Positions 9,730 to 22,400 of a DNA stretch of 64,000 nt are shown one piece after another. The notes below the pieces were generated by a model. It was not told the origin of the DNA. It searched no databases and saw nothing but the letters and a program-made list of their open reading frames with translations. Origin of the DNA: Lycocorax pyrrhopterus obiensis (Eukaryota > Chordata > Aves > Passeriformes > Paradisaeidae). The position numbers and the translations under genes were made by a program. The stretch is from assembly GCA_014706295.1 (NCBI GenBank), contig JACSVZ010000007.1:37493133-37557132 (forward strand), written 5' to 3'. The first letter of the stretch is position 1. Every line of letters starts with the position of its first letter.

Positions 9730-12700
9730 ATGATGGCAAAAAACAAAGAGCCACGCCCCCCATCTTATGCTGTTAGTGTTGTTGGACTGTCTGGAACTGA
9801 GAAGGATAAAGGTAATTGTGGAGTCGGAAAGTCATGTTTGTGCAATAGATTCGTTCGATCAAAAGCAGATGAATACTATCCTGAGCATACCTCTGTGCTT
9901 AGCACAATTGACTTTGGAGGAAGAGTTGTTAACAATGATCACTTTTTGTACTGGGGTGACGTAACACAAAGTGGTGAGGATGGAATTGAGTGCAGAATTC
10001 ATGTAATAGAACAGACTGAGTTCATTGATGATCAGACTTTCTTGCCCCATCGGAGTACGAATTTACAACCGTACATAAAACGTGCAGCTGCCTCCAAACT
10101 GCAGTCCGCAGAAAAACTAATGTACATTTGCACAGATCAGCTAGGCTTGGAGCAAGACTTTGAGCAAAAACAAATGCCTGAAGGGAAATTAAACATAGAT
10201 GGGTTTTTATTGTGCATTGATGTAAGCCAAGGATGCAATAGGAAGTTTGATGATCAACTTAAATTTGTGAATAATCTTTATATCCAGCTCTCAAAATCTA
10301 AAAAACCCATAATAATAGCAGCAACAAAATGTGATGAATGTGTGGATCATTATCTGCGAGAGGTTCAGGCCTTTGCTTCAAATAAGAAGAACCTTGTGGT
10401 CGTGGAAACATCGGCAAGATTCAATGTCAATGTTGAGACTTGTTTTACTGCACTGGTACAAATGATGGATAAAACTCGTGGTAAACCTAAAATAATCCCC
10501 TATCTGGATGCCTATAAAACTCAAAGACAGCTAGTTGTTACGGCAACAGATAAGTTTGAAAAACTTGTCCAAACTGTGAGAGACTATCATGCAACTTGGA
10601 AAACTGTTAGTAACAAACTGAAAAACCACCCTGATTATGAAGAGTACATAAATCTGGAAGGAACAAAAAAGGCCAAAAATACATTTTCGAAACACATAGA
10701 GCAACTTAAACAGGAACATATTAGAAAGAGAAAAGAGGAGTACATTAATGCATTGCCAAGAGCTCTTAATACTCTTCTATCAAATCTTGATGAGATTGAA
10801 CTTTTGAGCTGGTCAGAAGCCTTGAAGGTAATGGAGAAAAGGCCTGACTTCCAGTCCTGCTTTGTAGTGCTTGAGAAAACACCCTGGGATGAAACTGACC
10901 ACATAGATAAAGTGAATGACAGAAGGATTCCATTTGACCTTCTCACTACCCTAGAGGCAGAAAAAGTTTATCAAAACCATGTGCAGCATCTTATCTCCGA
11001 AAAAAGGAGGGTCGAAATGAAAGAGAAATTCAAAAAGACTCTTGAGAAAATCCAATTCATTTCACCTGGACAGCCATGGGAAGAAGTTATATGTTTTGTG
11101 GTGGATGACGAAGCATTCAAATACATCACTGATGCAGATAGTAAGGAAGTGTATGGTAGGCATCAGAGGGAGATTGTTGAAAAAGCCAAAGAGGAGTTTC
11201 AGGAAATGCTTTTTGAACATTCAGAGCTATTTTATGATCTGGATCTTAATGCAACACCAAGTACAGATAAAATGAGTGAAATTCATGCAGTTCTGAGTGA
11301 AGAACCTAGATACAAAGCTTTACAGAAACTTGCACCTGATAGAGAGTCTCTTCTGCTCAAACACATAGGGTTTGTTTATCACCCAACTAAAGAAACTTGT
11401 CTCAGTGGCCAAAACTGCATGGACATAAAAGTCGAAGAGTTGCTTGCCAACAGTCTTCTGCAACTAGACCATGGACGCTCAAATTTATACCATGATAGTG
11501 CCAACATTGATAAAATTAATCTTTTCATTTTGGGCAAAGATGGCCTTGCACAAGAATTGGCAAATGAAATTCGGACACAGTCCACTGATGATGAATATGC
11601 ATTAGATGGAAAAATATATGAACTAGATCTTAGGCCAGTTGATGCCAAATCCCCGTACCTGCTGACTCAGTTGTGGACCTCAGCCTTCAAACCACATGGT
11701 TGTTTCTGCGTGTTTAACTCTATTGAATCACTGACTTTTATTGGGGAGTGCATTGCAAAAATAAGGGCTGAAGCATCTCAGATAAGGAGAGACAAGTATA
11801 TGGCTAACCTTTCATTTACATTAATACTGGCTAACCAGAGGGACAGTGTTAGCAAGAATCTACCTATTCTGAGACATCAGGGACAGCAATTGGCTAACAA
11901 GTTACAGTGTCCTTTTGTAGATGTGCCTGCTGGTACATACCCACGCAAATTTAATGAGGCCCAAATAAAACAAGCTCTGAGGGGAGTACTGGAAGCAGTT
12001 AAACACAATTTTGATGTTGTAAGTCCAGTTCCCACCATTAAAGATCTGTCAGAAGCTGACTTAAGGATTGTCATGTGTGCCATGTGTGGTGATCCATTCA
12101 GTGTGGATCTTATTCTTTCACCTTTCCTTGATTCTCACTCCTGTAGTGCTGCTCAGGCTGGCCAGAATAATTCTTTGATGCTTGATAAAATAATAGGTGA
12201 AAAGAGACGTCGAATACAGATAACTATATTATCATACCATTCTTCAATTGGTGTAAGGAAAGATGAACTTGTTCATGGATATATACTGGTCTATTCTGCA
12301 AAGCGAAAGGCATCCATGGGAATGCTTCGGGCATTTCTTTCTGAAGTTCAGGATACGATTCCTGTCCAGTTGGTGGCTGTTACTGATAGCCAGGCGGACT
12401 TCTTTGAGAATGAAGCAATCAAGGAACTCATGACTGAAGGAGAACACATAGCAACAGAAATTACTGCTAAGTTTACAGCTTTATATTCATTATCTCAATA
12501 TCATCGTCAAACTGAGGTTTTCACATTGTTCTTCAGTGATGTATTAGAGAAGAAAAACATGATTGAAAGTTCCTACATGTCAGACAGCACAAGGGAATCA
12601 ACGCATACAAGTGAAGATGTTTTTCCAAGACCTCTGAGAGGAAGTTCCCTTGACTATAATTACCCAGATTCAGAGGATGATGCTGAAGGACCACCGCCTT

Positions 12701-13452
12701 ACAGTCCGATTGGTGATGATGTAAGGTTACTCCCAGCACCTAGTGATCGTTCAAAGTACCGACTGGATTTGGAAGGAAATGAGTATCCTATTCACAGTAC
12801 ACCAATCAATTGTCATGACCATGAACGCAACCATAAAGTGCCTCCTCCAATAAAACCGAAACCACTTGTTCCGAGAACAAATGTGAAAAAACTGGATCCT
12901 AACCTCCTGAAAACAATTGAGGCAGGTATTGGCAAAAACCCCAGGAAACAACCTTCTCGAGTGCCTGCAGCACCACCAGAAGATCCAGACCAATCTGACA
13001 ACTATGCTGAACCTATTGACACGATTTACAAACACAAAGGCTTTGCAGACGATATCTATGCGGTTCCAGAGGATAGTCAGAATCGTCCTATTAAAGTTCG
13101 AAACTCAATTGTTATAAATACCCAAGGTGAGGAAGAAAATGGGTTTTCTGATAGAGTAGCCAAAAGTCATGGGGAAAGAAGGCCTTCAAAATACAAATAC
13201 AAGTCTAAGACACTGTTCAGCAAAGCCAAGTCTTACTATAGGAGAACACATTCAGATGCAAGTGATGATGAGGCTTTTACCACCTCTAAAACGAAAAGAA
13301 AAGGAAGACATCGTGGAAGTGAAGAAGACCCGCTTCTTTCACCTGTTGAAACATGGAAGGGTGGCATAGATAATCCTGCTATTACATCGGATCAAGAATT
13401 GGATGATAAAAAAATGAAAAAGAAACCCCACAAAGTAAAAGAAGATAAAAAG
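9730..13452 (+). CDS. ARHGAP5: ARHGAP5 coding exon 1 (residues 1–1241)
   Basis: A single 3.7-kb exon holds more than 80% of the protein. The open frame extends upstream to a TTG at 9706, but the first ATG is 9730, giving [13 protein letters not shown], the known p190-B N terminus. A second ATG at 9733 has the better context (A at -3, G at +4). It encodes the GTPase domain, FF-domain region, both pseudoGTPase domains, the phosphotyrosine motifs DNYAEPID (Y1092) and DDIYAVP (Y1110), and the basic [19 protein letters not shown] stretch. In p190-A the matching tyrosines are Src-family sites that recruit p120RasGAP, and the basic run binds acidic lipids; the same roles here are by homology. The exon ends at KEDKK with a clean AAG then GTAAGT donor at 13453 (phase 0). 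The frame would run only six codons further into the intron before a stop. Confidence 0.97.
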
Positions 13453-16400
13453 GTAAGTCAGTTAATTTAAATTTTATTTACAACTTCTGGTGCATTGTTA
13501 AAAGGGAAGACACAAAATATGCAAGAGTTGCACCCTGTTTTGGAACAGGTGCTTTAAAATTTCCGATCAATATTTGTTAGATTTTTTTTGTCTTAAGTTC
13601 CTATTAAGTTGCTTGGAACTAGCAAACCTTAGGGAATGAGATGGTTTGTCTACCTTATCAGCTGTTTAATAAATTTCAGTTATTTTCGTCTCTATATTTG
13701 CATGTGGAGGCTTCCTTTCATTTAAGTAAGGTGGTGGGGTTTTTTTAAGGAAAAAGCTGCTTTATGACTTCTTGAGTAGAACCGGTTCTTGCAGTTCTTG
13801 CAGTTCTTGCTGTTGGAATGAGGTTTAGGGCTGGTGAATGAAAGGGGTGATTTCTTTTTAATTCTTAGTTGTCTCCCTGGAACTCTAGAACAAGTGCATG
13901 AAAAGGAAACTTTGTATAGTAGTTCTACTGACTGCTGCATTTTCCTAGTGTGGGCAAACAGCTGATCAAGTTGAAAGTTGTACCACTTGTACAGTTCTCT
14001 ATTTAAGCAGAATAAAGGGAACAAAATAGGGAAATAAAAGGAAAATAATAATGTTGCAGTTTACTTGAAAAATGTTTCATTTTCATCTTTATGCCTGAGA
14101 GTTACTTATTTTTTGACTTGCTGTCTGAGAAGTTATATCATCAAGGTAGTGTTGTGGTGTGGGTTCTAGATGTACATTCTTTATAGTTTAGATTTTAATT
14201 TTAGGCCAGCAGTCATTGTGTTGGGTATAGTTTTGACATGAAATCAGGAGTGTTCCTGATCAGTTAGATACTTTCTGTCTTGTCTCAAAATAAGCTGACC
14301 TTTTTAATTATCTTTTGTAGAATTTTCAAAATGTCCCTTTTTTAGCTTAAATCTGATGGTACTTGAATACCAGATAGAAAAAGTTTTGTTAAAGTAGAGC
14401 ATAGTTACATTTTACTAGTAGATAAAATTCTTCCTGGTATGCAGCTGTGATTTGAATTACACATGACTGATTTAAAGGGCACTAAATTTTCTTAGGGCTT
14501 ACTCATAAGCATGAATAATGATGTCTTGTGGGTATAAAATCATATGGTTAAAAATACTTTGAAGTTTTTCTTGTGGAGAAACTTAGATTTAAAAAAAACC
14601 CCAATAATTTATATACTTTTCATAGAATCATTGAATATCCTGAGTTGAAAGGAACCCACAAAGATAACTGAGTCCAACTTCTGGACTCCTTTTGCTTGAA
14701 ATAATCTTGTTACATAGAAATTGAAATGTAGTTTCATAATCTTCCTACTGTCCCAGCGGTGTTGAGTTGACAGAAAGTTATTCTGTGTTGAATATTCATG
14801 TTTTAAACTGAGTAGATGTAGTAGAGTGGGGTCCTCTCTTCCTGGAATTGTGTCAGGAAACCTGCTGATGCCTCTACCAAAGCCTCCACTTTTGGCTTTG
14901 GCCTGTTGAGAAGAAGCCTGAGTTGCAAGTTTCAGGCTGTTTTAATTTTTGTACTGGATAAGTTTCTTGAAGACTGCAATTGTTCTACATTTTGGTTGGT
15001 TGGTTTTGCTTTGGTTTGTGATTTGTTGGTTATGTGGGGGTTTTTTTGGGGGGGGGGGGTTGTATGTGTTTGTTTTGATTTTTTTTACTTGCAAGTGGCA
15101 AAGCTGCTACTATTAAATTAGAGAAGACTTTTAATAATCGTGGAAATTATTGTAATGATTGAGAAAACAAATTTAACTTGATAGCTCAAATGTTTGCAAG
15201 TTTTCAAAGTATCTTGAGTGCTCAGTGCTTTCGATAAGTAGTGACTTCTCTGTGTGTTGACTTGAATGAAGTGAGAGCAGTTCCAGTTCAAGCGAGTCAT
15301 TCTAGTTCATTATCTGTTCCTTTGGGTTTTTCAATGCTTAATTTTATTTCAGAAGAGATGCAGGTTTATTAATTTTGGAACTTTTTCCGCATGTTTTCCT
15401 GTGTTGTTTTGGATGAGCAACTAGCAGTCTTTTATTACAGAAACAAAAAATTATTCAAATTATATTTTCCTAGTCAAGTGTTATTTGGTCCATGCAAGAG
15501 ATGTTAGTGCACCACTATTTACAGATTACTTGCTGAGGTTTTTTGAGAATTTTGACCCCTTGAATGTGAAAGAGATAAATAGAACTTGTGTACTTTCTTT
15601 CTGACTATTTCTTAAATCTCTTGCTGATACTTTTTTTCTGAATTGTTCAGCTCTTTGTAAAGGGAACATAGGATACATGTGTAACAAACATAGGATACAT
15701 GTGTAACAATTCTTGCTTAAATTATGGTGATTCTAAAATACAGAAATCCTATGAACAAAATGGATTTGTTTGGAAAAACTCAAACTTTGAAGTCTGAAGT
15801 CCTGATTGTCTTTTTCAGAGATTGATTGTTTTATTTTAAGCCCAAGTAGGATGTAACATTCTTGATACTCCTTGCAGTTTTGTTTGAGATATGGTGTTTC
15901 TGGGTGGGTTTCTTGTAAGGTGTCTCAGGAGAGACATGACTGTGCTGAAGGATGCTCATTCTGTCCTGATGCTTTCAGGACCCAGGCTCCCAACTCACAA
16001 GATAAAATCATATAAAAATACAGGCACTAGGACAGTTATAGGGAGGCAGAGAATGGATGTAGAGTGATTGTAGGGTTCAGGTAAAAAAACTGAAGGCAAA
16101 AAGGCAAGAGTTGGGTGGGTAGGAAGGAGGAATCAAGATTTGACAAACAGTAGAGTGGGAAAATGAACAGCTGTAGTTTGGCTAACGCATATGTATCAAA
16201 CTTTAAAAATCTATTGTGAACACATGTTATTAAAGGCAGAAGTAAATAGTTAGAATTGTGCTACTTGTTGGTATTTGGAAGCATAAATTAAGATGCTTTA
16301 CTGTGAAAAGTATAGCAATGACAAATCTGTGGCAAGCACGTAACATTACTTGCAAGGTCATCTAACTTTTCTTGTTACCAAAAGAAACAATTTAAAATTC

Positions 16401-19400
16401 AGACCAGTTAAGCTAGTGTGCTTTGGTCTCAATTATTTGCCCATAATTTTTTTCCATAACACTGTGCTAGTGTTCTTAGATCTTCTTTCAGTAGACTGGT
16501 AGCCAGAACTGGAAGAGAATCGTCTTTGAGCTCTTCTTTCAATTATCACAGAAATAATTCCTCTAAAAACTTTTATCCCCTCCTTCTCACTACTCTGAAA
16601 AACTCATCCAGAGCTTCTGTTTCCTCTGTATTGGTGAACAATCTTGCAATTTCTAGTTTTCACCCTTCCTTGTGGTAACCTTTCTCCTGAAATGTTTCTT
16701 TTTCTGTCTGGTCACCTCCACACTGGTGAAGAAAAAATGGTTACTTCTTGACCTGAGTTTTAGAAGATTTAAAAAGAAATTGGAATTGTCCTCTGAGCCT
16801 GTGGTTTTGAATGAGAGTGGCTGAAACTGTGCATAGTATTGCAAGGAATGTCATAACAGTGCATCATATAATCTTGATGTTTGCTGATGTCTACTAGAAA
16901 TTACTACCCGACACAGTTGTGTGATTGTGCCCAACCTTTGCTTAGCTGCAGTTGCTGTCGCTTTAGATACCTTTGGCCTGCTCTTGTCCTTGATAATTTC
17001 CAGGTAATGACTTCACACTGTGTGGTACAGGTGGTTTATTGTACATACACATCTGTATAGTACATACACATAGTACCTGTACGTTAGAGCAAGTGCTACA
17101 GGCACATTACAGTGCATAACTTTTATTAGTTGCGCATTCCAGTGCATGATTTTTCCATTACTCTATGACTTTGTCCTTTTTGTTGTTGAATATCATCTTT
17201 TTTCTGCTCCTTCTGTTGTCACTGTAGTTTCCTATATGTCATCACCAAGTGCCTTACTAAAGTCCAGATTGGTAAAACCAACAGATGGTTGTTCTATCTT
17301 TGCCTCTAGAAAAGTGGAAAAGGTTGAATCAGTATAGTCTAATCTATAATACACCCACCTTCATCCTATTTTATTTTAATAGCACGTGTCTAAATGTTCT
17401 GAAAAATCTACTATATGGCCTTGCATGTGCTGTTAGCAAGTTGACCATTGAACTTTTTCTGGTAGGGGTAAATATGAAGTGAGGAGGAGAAGAAGAAAGC
17501 AGGCAGACTGGATTCAGTCACAGGACTTTTTAGCCACGTTCATGTGGAGTTGTGTGTGCACACTGAGCTTGAAATATTTCAAGTGCATGTTGTTCCATAT
17601 TTGAAGTGCATGTTGTGTGCTAGTATTTGTAAAGCTGTAGTGGCCTTTTTCTTCACCTACAGAACTTCTGTAAAGTTTCTCTAATGAGAAAAGCACCTTT
17701 GTCCTTTCTGCTGTTGCTAAACAAAATAGCAAAAAAGCGCATTTTGTGGAGTAAATTCTCCCCTATATTGTCATGCTTTCTATGTTTGATTATTTATTTC
17801 CATCATGGTGTTCACAAACTTAGAGGAACTAAGCACAGACTAAAATGTTAAAATGTAGGTTTGCCCTCTTTCTTCTTTGCCAAGTTAGACCTCTCCAGCT
17901 GAGATGTATGCTCACTCATCTCCATGTTTTTATCAAAAATTGGAAGTGAGAATTACAAGTAGATGCTTGTCTCAATTAGAATTTTTAACAGTAAGGTCTA
18001 GCATAAACATTATTGGTGTTGGTATACATGAAAAGCAGCAGCCTTGCAAGCTGTATCATAAACTATTTTTGTCTTCAGTTTAACTTAATGAGTTTGGAGA
18101 TACAAAACAACAGAAACTGCAGAAAATTTCAGGTCATGAAAGGGCATGAACATTCCTAGAGGAAAAGGATCTTGCTGAAGGAAGCCTTCTAATATCTTAG
18201 ATAGGAAGAACTGCTTCATATGTGTGCAATAACCTTAAGGCTGCAACTGATGCATTTTATGCATTAATATAAAGCCCAAACCACAGTAGTTCTTGGCTTT
18301 CCATTGTTCTCACTGTGTAAACAAGCCCAGTGTAAATATTTTAAAAACTAGTCATCAATTATTATTAGCGATTTTTCATTTTTATGGTTACTGTTATTAT
18401 TACTATGAAATAATAGCAAGTTGTTTCTGATCCTTGTCTTAATTTAGTAATTCCCTCTTCAGCAGGAAGCCTGCCTGCTGTGCAAACCTGTAGCTATTCC
18501 ATATAGTGACAATTAATAACCTTATTATTTGTTTTTACAATGGAATTGATGCGTATTAAAACTTTACCCACCTACTTTAGAGCTCTTATCTTTGTGAACA
18601 CTTTGAGATATGTTCAGTGTCTAATTTAGGCTGTGTTTTTTTTCTCCTCTTATAAATTATAGTTGTTTAGGTTTTTTTCCTCCACAACATATAAAGAACA
18701 GCAAATATCCTGAGTAAATTTTTGCAAAGGGAAAGGCAGAGCCTTATCTTGAATTTTTTAAGTACTTCTGAAAACAAATCTTAACTAGAGAGATCTTGTA
18801 AACAATATTGTAAATTAACTGTTCAGTGATAATTCTTTGGCATGTCATTGTTGAAATCTGAAAAAGTTCCACTATATGTTCTTTGACCAATATTCAATAG
18901 TTTGATTATTCAAGGTCTGGTTTGTTTTTTTTTTTTTGTGAATGAAGTTTCCATCTGTATTGCTAAATTAAATCTGAGAAACAGTGTTTTAAAACATTCT
19001 GCCTTGTAACCCTGTTTGCAAACAACACTGGCTGCTTCCAGAGAAGTTTGTGAATTACTTCTTTCCATTTTCCTTTATACAAAGATGATTGATTGTAAGA
19101 TGCTTTTTACTTTAAATGAATCTGAACACTTTCCTCAGTATTTCAGCAAGAAAAATCCACTAGCATCTTGATGAATTCTCACATATTTTACTTTGACTTT
19201 TTAGAACATATAAGCTGTATGTTTCTCATCTCTTTTTCTATGCTTAAACTTGCTTGCTGCCATTATAATTTCAAAACTATATGAAGTTTCGTGTTAAAAC
19301 TATTACAGAAATAGTGTGAGGAACTGTAAGAGCCCATGTGTGTTGATCTCAGTTTTAATAAGACTATGGTAAACATGTGAGCAATGGCAGATCAACTTAC

Positions 19401-22400
19401 ATTTTTATTCAGCTGTTCTTGTGTAAATTCAGTGGTTAATTTAGCAAAATACTGTACTTCAGACTGGAATGTGCAGTGAATTTTTTTTTCTCCTGAGGAA
19501 TATAGGAAATATTAGAATCTGTACTTTCGGGTTTCATCTGTTCAAATTTAACGCTCTTAATATGCATATTTAGAGCCATATGCCTTCTCGAGCCTCTGCA
19601 GTTTAAAACAGTGTAACAAGCTGGAATTCTAAAAATGGCAGAAGGCATGAAGTGAAGAAAGAGCATGTTAGGGACAATGATCTGCATTATTCATATATCA
19701 TATAATTTCTGAAGAGCTGGCTGTGAATTAGAGATGACGAATACTTTATTAAGCCTATAAAATGAATGCTGTTCATGGTGCATGGTTTTATGAAGTATTT
19801 TACTAGTCCTGAAAATATTGACTTTGCCCTCCACGACCTTAGGGCTGACTGCAAATGATGCAGGCAGAAAATTTCCTTTGCATCAAAAGTACTAGTGAAG
19901 TCTTTTGGAGGTAGAGAAGTGGCTGAATTTCTTATTTAATAAATAAATTATTGATGGTAGTTCTGGTGGGAGGGCAGTGAGAAGAAAAAAAAAGCCTGTC
20001 TTGAACAGAGGGCTTGCTAGAGTAAGCAGCCCATCCATAAAGGGACTTGATAGGATTTTGGCAGTTTTTAGTTTTCTATGTTAATTTTAAAAGGTTGTAT
20101 TTAAGTGCGTTATACCCTCAAGACTCACAGCTGACTGAAGTCTTAGCCTAGTTTCTCTCTAGATGATGAGTGTTACTTAGCTGGTTCCCTAGTACCTGCA
20201 GTCAAGAGGGTTAAGCTTGAGTATTCTTTACATCTATATTTTCAAAGTTAATGTTCTTTGTAATAATATTTGGTTTTGAAATCAAGAATTGGATACTGTG
20301 CTATGGTAGAGTATGTTTTTGTGTTTACCTTGCCTTATGTTAAGAGGACTTCAGCTAATCTTTTGCAACATGTATTTTGGTGATTGAAGTACTGCAAAAT
20401 AAAGCAATATTGCAAGTAAATGCAATGCAAGGCAAGTTTGGAATTATCAGAGTTATAATGCTTTCCTGCCAAAATGTATAAGGATCAGTTGGAGGTTTGG
20501 CATTAACCTCTGTTAGGGTATGAAAAGAAGTTGTCTTTGGCAAGAAGCAAGTGGTGAAACCCATGCTGAAAGCTCAACGTAAGTGCAGCAATCAATTGTA
20601 CAAAGCCCCACAGATCTATATGAAAACGAAGGATTTCAACTTTGTGGTCTTGGGCTTGTGTTTTAATTACTAACAGGAAAACAGTGGTATGTGAAACAAT
20701 GTGCTTTTTGCTAGGCTTAAGTCACAAAACTTTTGTGCTGGTTCTTGTCTTCTTTAACTTGGTGCCTATTAGTTGTTTTTATGATGATGTAGAAGAAGCA
20801 TACAAAATTGGTTTTGGCTGTGCCTAGATTAGTACTTGCTGCATGCAGTATTACGCGACTGCTGCATTGTGGGGCGTAGGAGTATTGGGGAGGATGATTG
20901 AACTAAAAATACCTGGGGCAAAATCATCATCTCTCTGCCAAAATCTAGGAATTTAAAATGGTTTACCTTACTCAGGTGCTGTTTAACTAAATGAATAATT
21001 TAATGTTTAACATTTTCTGTTTATTGTTTCATTAGAGATATTTTAAAAGAATTTTTTCTGCGTAAAGTTAAATGGTAGTCACTATGTTGACTAGCAAATC
21101 TAAAAGTTATGTTCTTTGTGTGATAGGTCAGAAAAAAAAGCTGTTTTCTCCGAGTGGGGAACAGGGATTAAAGAAAAGCTTTCACTAAGACTTAATTTTG
21201 TTAGAAATAAGACCCATATTTTTTTCCCTGAAGTCAGTTGGTCTTTTGGCAAAGATCAGGTCTTTTGCACAGTACACATTTTTGTTCAGAACAAGTTCTC
21301 CACTTAAGAAATCTAGACCAACAACTGCAGGAAAGTGTGGAAGTCTAAAATCAGGAAATAGCATGTTGGTTTTTTTTAATGCCTTAAAATTTTGCTTGTA
21401 ATTTACAAAGTATTTTTTGTAAAGATCATGTAGATAGTGTTATTTGCAGGAGGATTTGATTTATGCTGTCAGTGGAGAGTTTATGCACTCATATACCCCA
21501 AAAGAAAGGAAAATAATGAGAGAGATATTTTAATAAATATTGGACAGAAGAGGTACAAAATACAAAATGATACATAATAAGAAATAGCTGATAAACTTAT
21601 TGTTGTAACTGCCTAGTGAAATTGTAATTTCAAGTTCAGAGAATAGTCTTGCACTGATCATCTCTTGTACTCTGCCTTTAAACCAGTTTGCAAAGGACTT
21701 CAGGGTTGGGGTTTTCTCTTTCCTTTTTCTCTTTATTGTTTTATTCTTTATGCTTCATTAAGTTCTTTAGACAAATTCTCACTTTCCAAATTGGGCATTA
21801 AACTGTTTTCGGGTAAAGAGTTCACCTAAGAAACCTTTCTGCATTTCTATATGCATAATGTCAAATGTGATATCACAGTCCGTGCAACCTTTCTTCTAAA
21901 AGCAGGACAATTATTAGAAAAGAACACTCTTTACTCTAGTTTTGTAGCTGTGTCTGGTATTTCATACTATGTCCAGGTATTCTACACAGATAATATTCGT
22001 AATTTTCGTAAAATTTCTGTAGAGTCCTAGTTTATTATTCAGTTTACCTGACTGCTTTCCAAGAAACACACAGAGTCTTTTTCTATCTTGTTGATCTTAA
22101 ATACACAGTCTTGAATGTTGCTTCATTTATTCTGTGATGGTGGAGGTGTGAACTGAACACCTTGGAGAAAAAAAATTGAATTGTTTCTCCTTTCTTTACT
22201 GCTTTAATATATGTATCTAAAATGATCTTTCATTTAACATTTGACAAAGATGTTTTCAGTGAGTTTTATACATTGTTTAGCTTCAGCTTGGCCCTTTCAG
22301 CTGTTGCTCATCTGAACTGGATGCTGCCTAAATAAATAGCTTTGATGTAATTTATATTTTCATCAATATTCAGAGATGAATTATGGTATCTGATACAAAA

